From Thiocapsa rosea (GTDB taxonomy: Bacteria > Pseudomonadota > Gammaproteobacteria > Chromatiales > Chromatiaceae): 64,000 nucleotides of DNA. Both the position numbers and the translations under genes were made by a program. Of the stretch, positions 57,201 through 64,000 are shown piece after piece. Each line of letters begins with the position of its first letter. The first letter of the stretch is position 1. The notes beneath the pieces were generated by a model. The model was not told where the DNA came from and did no database searches. It saw nothing but the letters and a program-made list of their open reading frames with translations. The stretch is from assembly GCF_003634315.1 (NCBI RefSeq), contig NZ_RBXL01000001.1, forward strand, positions 4,692,501 through 4,756,500. Reading direction: 5' to 3'.

Positions 57201-57376
57201 GGCTCATGCCGATGGCACTCGGCATCCCCAGCTACTCCGTCATCTGGGGCTCCATGGCATCCACCTTCGTCACCGGCCTCGCCACCGCAACCTTCCTCAC
57301 CCTCTTCATCGTCCCCGTCGCCTGGGACCTCCTCACCGAATGGGACGAAAAACGCGCCGCCAAACGCGCCCAATAA
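54224..57376 (+). CDS. RND family efflux permease
   Basis: 1050 aa, GTG start. Proton-driven inner-membrane pump with twelve helices and two periplasmic loops. LRQRVLFNLLFVFMIVAGVF at the start, TVYPGASPRDVEALVTREIE, central helix block WNMIIGILLVSLILWYFMGI, GIIVDDAIVVVENIYRHV with the paired Asp of the proton relay, and the second half QFKSYTQPLIILSAVMFSII, GVVVNDSLVLLAFINQRY. Substrate unknown; the sequence is of the AcrB/CzcA-related, poorly characterised class. Confidence 0.95.
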   Translation: MRAVVRFTLRQRVLFNLLFVFMIVAGVFALDALPTERYPEVNFGKVIITTVYPGASPRDVEALVTREIELALDGLEHVEFIRANSVRERSTLVVKFRDDTDYGALYDELRFRVLSILERFPEGVDPPRFDLIRTSFWLPVVAVNLVGDRSNRALSLIAKELQIRMAQIPGVTEVKLDGEQRREFHLFLDPWKLKSHGVSLDQVAAALQDANVTLPAGDFSDGTGEYMVRVDERFRTRDQVVSTVVRSDADGSFVTVDDLISDAALGYRTPGVITSADGKDGVALRLLKAKGGNAMEIYAAAEAILEEVAPLLEQEGIEVVLTQDSTTYIKESIQTLGWNMIIGILLVSLILWYFMGIRNAGLVTVGIPFSFMVTAVLMQLTGNSLNEITLFSFVLVSGIIVDDAIVVVENIYRHVQDGEPIEQAIIEGTAEVAWPVISATATTVAAFLPMLIMTGSTGEFFALIPKAVSFAIVASLFECLLILPLHYLDFGPRPKAHAAGQSAKQIERENRLMRLLRRMTERLIGVTMRFRVLSLSVVLVAFITAIAVLGVSIAGIAPLVRIQFFPDDYTTYYAFVEGPPETPIAQTHERVKAIASFIMADGPGYARSAAGFAGFTVSEDYEDEPGRHLGTVMVALPSKSDQAFDDPLAHLDRMRERLIEQFAEPGVKIRVRAEKDGPPTGKDVNIQIAGSSETSVRGLSADLLQRLRDHPEFGPDLVDLQDDRGVPSRVFRLAVDESRARELGLTAGDAARMAASVLDGRYIGKYRLSDEEVDLKLRVDPAYLDAPEAALDIPVLEHPSGPVLLRDIVQPIAEVQPGELKRYQRQRSLTVTANIRSGAAISSAQVTAWVRAQYPELRALYPGATLVFGGEFEETQRSFDSLARAFGLAVLLIYLILATQFKSYTQPLIILSAVMFSIIGIVFGKVVTQSLFTINSFIAIVGVTGVVVNDSLVLLAFINQRYRDGLDRHAAIREGVRLRLRPIVLTTLTTTLGLMPMALGIPSYSVIWGSMASTFVTGLATATFLTLFIVPVAWDLLTEWDEKRAAKRAQ

Positions 57377-57390
57377 CAACACAAACCGTA

Positions 57391-57419
57391 GGATGGGTAG
57401 AGCGAAGCGAAACCCATCC
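57391..57419. repeat. REP sequence upstream of the RAYT gene
   Basis: GGATGGGT and its complement ACCCATCC around AGAGCGAAGCGAA. It is the same sequence family as 49488-49517 and 58214-58250. The rest of the gap to the transposase is AT-richer and holds no gene. Confidence 0.9.
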
Positions 57420-57546
57420 TCCCCGCGCCAACGCACAAACAACTAAAACACAGCGAAACCCAGCAACCCCACCACAAAAAACACCACCTCGTGTATACTT
57501 ACCCAACCCCAGCACTCCCCGCCCCGCTCAACACGAAACACCCCGA

Positions 57547-58077
57547 ATGACCAACTATCGCCGCTGCCGAGTCCCCGGAGTCGTCTACTTCTTCACCCTC
57601 CGCCTCGCAGATCACGCAGGAACCCTCCTCACCGATCACATCGACCCTCTACGCTCCGCCTTTCGCACTGTCCGCACCCGCCACCCATTCGAGATCGATG
57701 CGATCGTGATCCTGCCCTCGCATCTCCATTGTCTCTGGTCCCTGCCGGAAGGAGACAGCGATTACAGTCTCCGTTGGCGACAGATCAAATCAGCCTTTTC
57801 AACGGCAATTCCGGCAGATGAAATAATCACCGCGAGCCGGCGCAGAAAGAACGAGCGAGGCGTTTGGCAAAGACGTTTCTGGGAGCATACGGTCCGCGAC
57901 GATCGAGGTTATGCCACAAGGTTTGACTATATTCATTACAATCCGGTGAAACACGGTTTTGTCGACAGGGTTAAGGATTGGCCTTATTCGTCGTTCCATC
58001 GTTGTGTTCGGTTGGGCGTGTATTCGGAGGATTGGGGCGGTGGTGATCTGGAGGATCTGGATTTGGAGGAGAGTTGA
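57547..58077 (+). CDS. REP-associated tyrosine transposase (RAYT)
   Basis: 176 aa, IS200-related Y1 single-strand transposase domain. GVVYFFTLRLADHAGTLL, metal-binding HxH in ILPSHLHCLWSLPEGD, SLRWRQIKSAFSTAI, VWQRRFWEHTVRDD, and DYIHYNPVKHGFVDRV, whose Tyr is the likely nucleophile. REP sequences stand on both sides, as usual for RAYTs, which act on such hairpins. It is a single intact gene and not a full insertion sequence. The start at ATG 57547 gives the family N-terminus. Confidence 0.94.
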   Translation: MTNYRRCRVPGVVYFFTLRLADHAGTLLTDHIDPLRSAFRTVRTRHPFEIDAIVILPSHLHCLWSLPEGDSDYSLRWRQIKSAFSTAIPADEIITASRRRKNERGVWQRRFWEHTVRDDRGYATRFDYIHYNPVKHGFVDRVKDWPYSSFHRCVRLGVYSEDWGGGDLEDLDLEES

Positions 58078-58108
58078 GCCTGAGCGGATTCGATCCGGTG
58101 GGCTGCGC

Positions 58109-58250
58109 GGGTTGGGTTTCGCTGCGCTCTACCGATTCCTGTCCGGCGATGTTGGAGTTTGTAAGGATGGGTTTCGCTGAGCTCTAGCGATTCCTGACCG
58201 GCAATGTTGGAGCTTGAAGGATGGGTTTCGCTTCGCTCTACCCATCCTAC
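58109..58250. repeat. 54-bp tandem repeats ending in a REP hairpin downstream of the RAYT gene
   Basis: Three units of the pattern GGATGGGTTTCGCT...GCTCTA...GATTCCTG...GGCGATGTTGGAG start at about 58109, 58163 and 58217. The last ends in CTACCCATCC, completing the hairpin GGATGGGT/ACCCATCC (58218-58250). The first copies have lost the second arm. Confidence 0.82.
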
Positions 58251-58262
58251 GTTTCGGGGTGC

Positions 58263-61200
58263 TTAGCGATCGACGTCGCTGCTCCAGAAGAGGCGGGTGC
58301 GTTTGTGTGTGATGGCGGGCTTGATCTCCTGGGGGCTGATGGGTGTGCCGGTGGAGCCGTCTCGTGGGGGCGCGCCGATGACGACCATGGTGGGTTTGCC
58401 GTCGATCGGCACGGTTGCGAGCACGGGTGCCGGGGGCAGGCCGCCGCCGACCAGTTCGCGAGAGCGCGTCCCGCCGCAGGTCTCGGCCACCCCGATTGCG
58501 CCTGAACCGTTGAAGAGGTTCACCCAGTAGCCGGCGGCGATGCCAATCGGCCGTGCGCAGACCCCGACAGCCGCTCCGCCGGGTCGGGAGGTGCTGAAGG
58601 TCGCCATGCCGGCAACGATGATCGCATTCGTCACCGTCTGCTCACCGCGGTTCGGGAAATCCATGAACCAGCCCCGTTGCACCGTATCCGTAACCACGCC
58701 GGCCGCGTCGCATCCGGGATTCACCGTTTGATTGAGCATGAGGTTCACGTCATCCAGATTGAACGGATAGGTTCCCGTTGCCACATCGGCCGGATCCTCC
58801 CTTGGCCTGTCGAGAAACACGTAAAAGCGATCCTGAACACGAGACGTATAGGGGTAATTGGTCTCCAACGGCCGCTCTCGGTTACCCGATCCCAAGGCCA
58901 GATAGACCATGTTGCGATACGCCATGACCGCAGGTCCGTAGAGAAACTTTCGCGAGCCGCCTTGAGTCCGTGCCACCTTGAGGATCTGCCAAGCGTCCGG
59001 CGCCAGCGCGCCGCCCGTGACCGGGTCGATAAAGTTGATGCGATACAGGTTGCCGCCCGTGTCCGCGGCATAGGCGACATCCATAAAGCCGTCGTAATCC
59101 AGGTCCACTAGACTGACATCCGCGGGAACGGGCCGCTCGGTGGGGAAGGTCGCCAACACCCCTCCGGTCTCGGCATCCAGGATAAAGACGGCGCGCCCCT
59201 TGCTGCTGGCGCAGCTCGGGGTCGTCACGTCCGCATCTTCACACGCATCGTAACCGCCGCCCATCACCAGCACCGGTTTCGCGCCGCCGGCATACCCCTC
59301 AACAAAGCCGGCGTTCGGGATCGACCACGTCTGACCGATACCGGTCAAGCTGCCCGCACAATCCTTATCGTCGCCGACATTCGGACACCCGGCACGCCAC
59401 ATCAGGGACGGCGCGTCCGGCGTGGTGACGTTGAACGCATAGACCATCCGCCCACCGCGTCGCATCGTCGGAAAGATCCAAGCCCTGTCGAGAAGATCCG
59501 CGTCGTCGTAATGCACGACCTGTCCGATCGAGCCGTCAAAGAAATAATCCTTCGGCAAAGGATTGGCCGCTTGGTCCTGGTTCGGGTAAGCCACGATCGG
59601 TGCATTCGCCCGCAGACGCGCCAGTTTGTCGAAATGCTCGGGCGCGATGAACGACCAGCGTTCAGCGCCGTTCTCTGCACCGACAGCCCGCAGCATCCCG
59701 TCGTTCGTTCCGTAATAGACCACGACACCGGCGCTGCCGCCGTAATTGATCGGCAACGGCCGCGCATGCACGATATCGCCGTGGATCGTCGGGCGCGGAT
59801 CCGTCTGCTTGTTGGTCTTATCCATCAGATCGACATCCATGCCGCGGGAATAGTCGACAAGATCCGGCTCAAGCCCGCTGTTCGAGGCATTGAAGGCGAC
59901 CAGCGCCGAGCCCGATAGGGTCAGCACCTTGCGATTCGCGATATTGGAGCGGCGCAGCATCTGCCCGGCGGCACCCTTCTCGACAAAGGGTCCATCCGGT
60001 CGATCCGAATAAGGACCGCCCGCCGTTGCGCACTGCCCCCTTGGATCCGGGACAACGCCCAAGTCTGCCCAATAGTCGACCGATTCCGTCGTCCAAAAGC
60101 TCGACGCACACTCGGCGACGAACCCGGAGAGCAAATTCACCGCACGCTTTTTATCGACGTCGGCAAGGTCGATCCCCGTGTCGAAACGCGCCAGTTGATA
60201 ACGCTTGACATTGCCGTACCAGCGCGGCTTCGCATAAGGCTCGGGGCGAAACATTCCGATAAAGACCTGGTTCTCGTTCTGTGCTCGGTTGGTCGCGCTG
60301 ATCGGCAAGGATGCCGACGCGAAGGTCGAGTTGACCGAAATGATTTCGGAGATAATAGTCTCCAGTACCGCCTCGAGCGTATCCTGGTTACGCGCGAAGA
60401 AATAGCCTCCGCCGCCGACCTTCGCTGCGCTCATCAAAAGCCCGGTATGATCGTTGTTCTGTTTCTTGTTGAAGACATCAATCGTATAGGTAATGATGCG
60501 GGCGCGCGGATCGGACTCCGCCGCACCCGGAATAGGCACACCCTGCGTATAGAAAAACTTGGACCAATCATCCAGGTTCCAAGCCGCGCCCTTGATCGTA
60601 TCAAAGTCCCCGGTCGGCACCATGGTCTCGTTGAGGATCGTACCCTGGACCATGTATTGGTCTTGGTTGCCGCACTTCACATCCGACGGTACTTTCTTTT
60701 CCGAAAGACAGACGCAGCTCGAATATCCCGCGTTCAAACAATCACTGCCGGCCGCACTCACTGCGGATGTGCAGCTATTCTGGTTATTGTAACAGGCTTC
60801 ACTAAAACCCAGGCTCTCAAGCTCCGTTTGGCTGTTGAGCGTGAATTTCGGGATCGGAAGCGGTGTTCCGCTGCCGGAGCCGGCCAAACGGTCCGGCGTT
60901 CCACCCGCGGCGGTCACCAGCGCGGACAACGCATTTGAATTACTTGAATCGTCGGTAGACGGACCACTACTCTGCGGATTCCCGATAAAGACCAGATAGG
61001 TGTCGGTACAGAGGTCCGCGGTCGTGAGCGGGGAGCGAAACCGCGAGTACGCGGTTTGGTATCCACTGGGGTCGGCGAAGTCGACGCCAGTCGGAGTCCC
61101 AACTCCGTTGTCGAGAGCCCTTTCCCCCGCGAGGTAATTGTAAACGTCATGCATCATATAGCCATACTTCGGGCCCGATTGCCGCCTTTCCTCCTTGGTT

Positions 61201-61601
61201 AGAATATTGTCGTCGATATGGATTAGCTTGGAATTCAGAACACCCTGGTTCGTGGAGTTCAACTCTTTGATGGCATGCCGCACATAGGCATTGTCATTCG
61301 CGCTTCCCAGTGTCGCGTACATCATGAGCCCGACGTTCACTTTTCCGGTCAGTCCGCCGAGCGCTTTTTTGATCGCGCGTACTTCGGCCTGTCCCTGCTT
61401 TGTCCCTTTCGGCAACCAGTGCTGATCGTTGCGGCTCCAGTTGGCCGAGTTATCCAAAACAAACAGGATATTCGGCTTGGCCGTCTGGGCCCCCGTCCCG
61501 CCGACGAAGATATCGATATCCTCTGCAAAGATCGCTGGACACGCCAGAAGCATGGCGATCGCGAGTCCTGTGACATGACCTAAACGCACGGAATTAAACA
61601 T
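58263..61601 (-). CDS. pilY1: Type IV pilus tip/assembly protein PilY1
   Basis: 1112 aa with a signal peptide (about 1-26). N-terminal von Willebrand-like region (KPNILFVLDNSANWSRNDQH, with a partial MIDAS) and a C-terminal PilC/PilY1 beta-propeller: FIAPEHFDKLARLRANAPIV, VDLDYDGFMDVAYAADTGGN with a Ca2+-binding DxDxD loop, KFLYGPAVMAYRNMVYLALG. Several Cys pairs suggest disulfides. It is the last gene of a minor-pilin operon. A REP region separates it from the RAYT gene. Confidence 0.95.
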   Translation of the reverse strand: MFNSVRLGHVTGLAIAMLLACPAIFAEDIDIFVGGTGAQTAKPNILFVLDNSANWSRNDQHWLPKGTKQGQAEVRAIKKALGGLTGKVNVGLMMYATLGSANDNAYVRHAIKELNSTNQGVLNSKLIHIDDNILTKEERRQSGPKYGYMMHDVYNYLAGERALDNGVGTPTGVDFADPSGYQTAYSRFRSPLTTADLCTDTYLVFIGNPQSSGPSTDDSSNSNALSALVTAAGGTPDRLAGSGSGTPLPIPKFTLNSQTELESLGFSEACYNNQNSCTSAVSAAGSDCLNAGYSSCVCLSEKKVPSDVKCGNQDQYMVQGTILNETMVPTGDFDTIKGAAWNLDDWSKFFYTQGVPIPGAAESDPRARIITYTIDVFNKKQNNDHTGLLMSAAKVGGGGYFFARNQDTLEAVLETIISEIISVNSTFASASLPISATNRAQNENQVFIGMFRPEPYAKPRWYGNVKRYQLARFDTGIDLADVDKKRAVNLLSGFVAECASSFWTTESVDYWADLGVVPDPRGQCATAGGPYSDRPDGPFVEKGAAGQMLRRSNIANRKVLTLSGSALVAFNASNSGLEPDLVDYSRGMDVDLMDKTNKQTDPRPTIHGDIVHARPLPINYGGSAGVVVYYGTNDGMLRAVGAENGAERWSFIAPEHFDKLARLRANAPIVAYPNQDQAANPLPKDYFFDGSIGQVVHYDDADLLDRAWIFPTMRRGGRMVYAFNVTTPDAPSLMWRAGCPNVGDDKDCAGSLTGIGQTWSIPNAGFVEGYAGGAKPVLVMGGGYDACEDADVTTPSCASSKGRAVFILDAETGGVLATFPTERPVPADVSLVDLDYDGFMDVAYAADTGGNLYRINFIDPVTGGALAPDAWQILKVARTQGGSRKFLYGPAVMAYRNMVYLALGSGNRERPLETNYPYTSRVQDRFYVFLDRPREDPADVATGTYPFNLDDVNLMLNQTVNPGCDAAGVVTDTVQRGWFMDFPNRGEQTVTNAIIVAGMATFSTSRPGGAAVGVCARPIGIAAGYWVNLFNGSGAIGVAETCGGTRSRELVGGGLPPAPVLATVPIDGKPTMVVIGAPPRDGSTGTPISPQEIKPAITHKRTRLFWSSDVDR

Positions 61602-61622
61602 GGTTAATCTCCACGACAGCCA

Positions 61623-62219
61623 TCATGGACACGCGGTGGCAATATCGTTGTTCGAGACGCGGATACTGATGCCCTGCCGGATACGGGCCTGCGCGCCGGA
61701 TGAGAGGTCGATCGCGCGTGCCCTCAGATCCCAAACAGACCCGGAGCACAACGACTGACCGCCTGACCCCGAACCGCCCACCACACCGACCTGCTGTGTA
61801 CCGATGAAGCACCCCTGGTCATTGATGTCCGTCGCGTCGAGTTGGTTGTTCGTGATGGGCGTCATCCCGATACAGCTCGGTACGGGATTCGCGAGATCGA
61901 CCTCGATATCGTCGGAGCCGTCCCCGTTGATATCGAAGCATTTGTGATTCTTCTTGCCCTCGCAGAAGAAGACGGCCTTTGGGCTTTCGGGCGAGAGACT
62001 TTCGATCAGGAGCGGCAAGTCGTTGACGGCCTCCTCCAGGGTCGCCTCGGCAGCCTTCTCGACCTGTCGCTTGTTCTCGAGATTGGAGACCACGGCAAGA
62101 TTGCTGCTGCCCATATCGAAGACGGAGACGGCGATCAGGGTCGTCAGCAGGAGCATGATCAACGCGATCACCAGAACCGCGCCGCGCTGTTGACCGACAA
62201 ACACGGAATGAGCATTCAT
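61623..62219 (-). CDS. pilX: Type IV pilus minor pilin PilX
   Basis: 198 aa. QQRGAVLVIALIMLLLTTLI gives a prepilin-like N-terminus with cleavage after G and a hydrophobic helix; the +5 Glu is lacking, as often in PilX. The remainder has Cys residues and an Asp-rich DINGDGSDDIEVD stretch, perhaps calcium-binding. Its ATG overlaps the pilW stop (ATGA). Confidence 0.93.
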   Translation of the reverse strand: MNAHSVFVGQQRGAVLVIALIMLLLTTLIAVSVFDMGSSNLAVVSNLENKRQVEKAAEATLEEAVNDLPLLIESLSPESPKAVFFCEGKKNHKCFDINGDGSDDIEVDLANPVPSCIGMTPITNNQLDATDINDQGCFIGTQQVGVVGGSGSGGQSLCSGSVWDLRARAIDLSSGAQARIRQGISIRVSNNDIATACP

Positions 62220-63325
62220 CGCACGTCCTCCCGTCTGCCCGCAATATTGTTCAAGCGAACGGTGGTGCTATAGGCTTGGCGCTTATAGGCATCGCCCGGC
62301 GCCTCGATGACCTCGTCACCGAGGTGATAGATCCGATCGTCCAGGTGCCCGTGCGTCGGCGATGCATTGCGCGCCAAGAGATGCACCCTGACGGCCACCA
62401 CGTCCTGCCAGTCGCCCGCATCGACGATGCCGTCCAGATATTCGTCCGGCTCGCCGTTGTCGTCCCTGTCGATTCCGTACTCGAAATGCAAATGCTCGAT
62501 CCCTTCCGCAATCGGGGTGACGGCATAGCCGTTCGCCGTCAGGTCGGCCCGTTTCAGCGTCGGAATACCGTCGTTCGGCCGGTTGCTCGGCGCCAGATAA
62601 TAGAGCCGGCTGTAGAGTCGGTAGATCGGGGCATAAGCGCCTGCCGTGCAGGAACGTACTCGGGCTGTCAGTGCCGCCTGGGTGGTTCTGATCCAGGGAG
62701 AACAATGAGGCGGATCCAAACAGTCGGCCGAGCACGCCGGCTGCTGAAGATGCGGCAGACCGTCCACAAAGGCGTCGCAATCGAGGTCGCCGACGGCACA
62801 GGTGCTGGTGCGTCGCACCGCGACCAGATCGTTGCCGGTCAAGACCACGCCGATGTCGGCACAGGCCTGCGGCAGCCCGGCGATGTTGTCCGCACCTTGA
62901 ACCGGATAAGCACGCGCCGCGTCGAGATTCGCCGCCGTCGGACAGAGGCTCGGCAGCGCCGCGCCTGCGGGTATGAGCGCTTCGCCATAGAACCCCGCGT
63001 TGCTTATATCGTCCGTGATCATCTGCATCGCGTGGCGCGCGTTCTGGATCTGGCCGATGGATTTCTCGATCTCGTAACGGGTTCGACTGTTGTTGGAGAG
63101 CACCAAGGCGAGCGTACCGAGCAGGAATACACCGATCGTCATCGCGATCATCAGCTCGATCAGGGTGAACCCAGGCGAGCCCGTTCCGCGCCTACGATAC
63201 TCGCCATCGTGGGATCGAGAAGATCGGCGCGCACGGATCGGCATTCCGGCAGGTTTCAACCCGGGGTGGTCGGGAACGCCGATTCGGCGCTTGATCTCGT
63301 CTCGACGGCTTGGCGTGGCGGACAT
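62216..63325 (-). CDS. pilW: Type IV pilus minor pilin PilW
   Basis: About 369 aa from ATG 63325, with GAGG upstream. The cleavage site G^FTLIELMIAMTIG follows an unusually long basic leader of about 54 residues; ATG 63244 would give 27. PilW features: SIGQIQNARHAMQMITDDIS, GIEHLHFEYGIDRDDNGEPD, WQDVVAVRVHLLARN. It starts 11 bp past the pilV stop. Confidence 0.93.
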   Translation of the reverse strand: MSATPSRRDEIKRRIGVPDHPGLKPAGMPIRARRSSRSHDGEYRRRGTGSPGFTLIELMIAMTIGVFLLGTLALVLSNNSRTRYEIEKSIGQIQNARHAMQMITDDISNAGFYGEALIPAGAALPSLCPTAANLDAARAYPVQGADNIAGLPQACADIGVVLTGNDLVAVRRTSTCAVGDLDCDAFVDGLPHLQQPACSADCLDPPHCSPWIRTTQAALTARVRSCTAGAYAPIYRLYSRLYYLAPSNRPNDGIPTLKRADLTANGYAVTPIAEGIEHLHFEYGIDRDDNGEPDEYLDGIVDAGDWQDVVAVRVHLLARNASPTHGHLDDRIYHLGDEVIEAPGDAYKRQAYSTTVRLNNIAGRREDVR

Positions 63326-63336
63326 GTCTACCGGCC

Positions 63337-63912
63337 TCAGTTTAGATCGGCCAAGGTGACCAGCACCGCAAGCACCCGACGCCTGCCCGCGGACCCATAG
63401 TCGGCGCCTTGCCCGCAGGTCAGTTTCGGGGCGAGCGTGTCGCTCAGACCCTGCCAGGCGACGCTCACGCGGAAGGTCACCGGGTCGTCCGGGAGCCGTT
63501 CGATACACCCGCGGGCGCCGATCATGGCGCCGAGAAACGCCTCGGAGTCGTCGGTCGTTCCCGCACCCTTGAGCGCACGGCTCCACTCACAGAGATCACG
63601 CGCGGTCAGATCAACCTGCTCGCACCCTTGCGCCGGATCAAACCCGTCGCCCGAGCCCACGACCGTCATCGTCCCCAAGGCCGCATAGCCCCCCTTCTTG
63701 GCAGCGCTGCGCCGACTGTTGATCCGCGCCGCCATGTCCTCGAGCAGGACCAAGGCATGCGCACGCTGATAGGCTTCCATCTGGGTTGCGGCCATCTTCG
63801 CCTGAAGTCCCGCGAGGCCGAGCAAACCGACCGCGATGATCACCGCCGTCACCAAGACCTCGAGCAAGGTAAATCCGCATTCCGCGCCGCCGATGTGCCG
63901 CACCCCGCGCAT
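63337..63912 (-). CDS. pilV: Type IV pilus minor pilin PilV
   Basis: 191 aa from ATG 63912, with GGAGG 9 bases upstream; a TTG at 63918 is too close to that site. Short leader, then CGFTLLEVLVTAVIIAVGLL with prepilin cleavage after G and the +5 Glu, then LAGLQAKMAATQMEAYQRAH, the usual PilV helix. Three Cys occur in the C-terminal half. Confidence 0.93.
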   Translation of the reverse strand: MRGVRHIGGAECGFTLLEVLVTAVIIAVGLLGLAGLQAKMAATQMEAYQRAHALVLLEDMAARINSRRSAAKKGGYAALGTMTVVGSGDGFDPAQGCEQVDLTARDLCEWSRALKGAGTTDDSEAFLGAMIGARGCIERLPDDPVTFRVSVAWQGLSDTLAPKLTCGQGADYGSAGRRRVLAVLVTLADLN

Positions 63913-63914
63913 GG

Positions 63915-64000
63915 TCAACAGCCTCCGTCCCTGATCGTCGGCTGACCGCTCGGCTCGATCCGAACACAGCGCTTCTTCGCCCCGGCGTCGCTCTTGGACG
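63915..64000 (-). CDS. Pseudopilin of the GspH/FimT type (C-terminal fragment)
   Basis: Only the last 28 codons are in the window: KKRCVRIEPSGQPTIRDGGC followed by TGA at 63917-63915. The C-terminal Cys pair spaced around an Arg-Ile-x-Pro-x-Gly turn is characteristic of FimT/GspH proteins, which head such minor-pilin operons. It stops 2 bp before pilV. Confidence 0.7.
   Translation of the reverse strand, partial: SKSDAGAKKRCVRIEPSGQPTIRDGGC

Overview
The window is high-GC gammaproteobacterial chromosome. The gene content (queuosine, biotin, glycogen/pentose-phosphate and type IV pilus genes, a small c-type cytochrome, RND and Gld-type transporters) and the dispersed intergenic repeats suggest a purple-sulfur-type bacterium (Chromatiaceae or a relative). 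That placement is inference, because no photosynthesis or sulfur-oxidation gene is visible. There are no rRNA, tRNA or CRISPR loci and no prophage.

Layout. (1) 1-19814 is a version of the classic E. coli 94-min cluster. On the minus strand, in transcription order: nnr, tsaE, amiB, mutL, miaA, hfq, hflX, hflK, hflC, a DUF2065 gene, hisZ, purA, then oadG and a truncated oadA. On the right sit queG (+), orn (-), a cytochrome c gene (+) and rsgA (+). (2) 19957-28136: an EVE-domain gene, an AAA-ATPase/PD-(D/E)XK gene flanked by hexanucleotide hairpins, a small unknown gene, bioA, and a coupled DUF2868/DUF3482 GTPase pair. (3) 28492-33968: a small membrane protein, then glgX-gnd-zwf and a zinc-finger-like small gene, a glycogen-to-pentose-phosphate set. 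(4) 34360-41902: GldA-like ATPase, a GldF-GldG fusion, a DUF4340 protein, a membrane spermidine-synthase homologue and a repeat-built coiled-coil protein. (5) 41996-48284 minus: MOSC, 74-aa unknown, dsbD, an exported redoxin, alaC, hom. (6) 48483-57376: lipoprotein, mrcA (PBP1A), RND adaptor and pump. (7) 57547-64000: a RAYT transposase with cognate REP sequences, then a minor-pilin operon (fimT-like, pilV, pilW, pilX, pilY1).

The most unusual layer is non-coding. About 20 copies or fragments of an 84-88 bp family with inverted ends (TAAACCGCG...CGCGGTTTA) occupy intergenic gaps up to 49.8 kb and none is seen after that. There are two interior types, called A and B here. Four loci carry the composite A, about 22 bp of AT-rich spacer, then B. 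Element ends supply the stop codon of six genes; between queG and orn one composite makes up the entire gap and gives both stop codons. All eight full A copies point the same way. Three other repeat classes are present: (GTTGTC)n/(GACAAC)n hairpins at three loci, a pair of inverted heptamer arrays between mutL and amiB, and short palindrome/REP clusters around mrcA and the RAYT gene.
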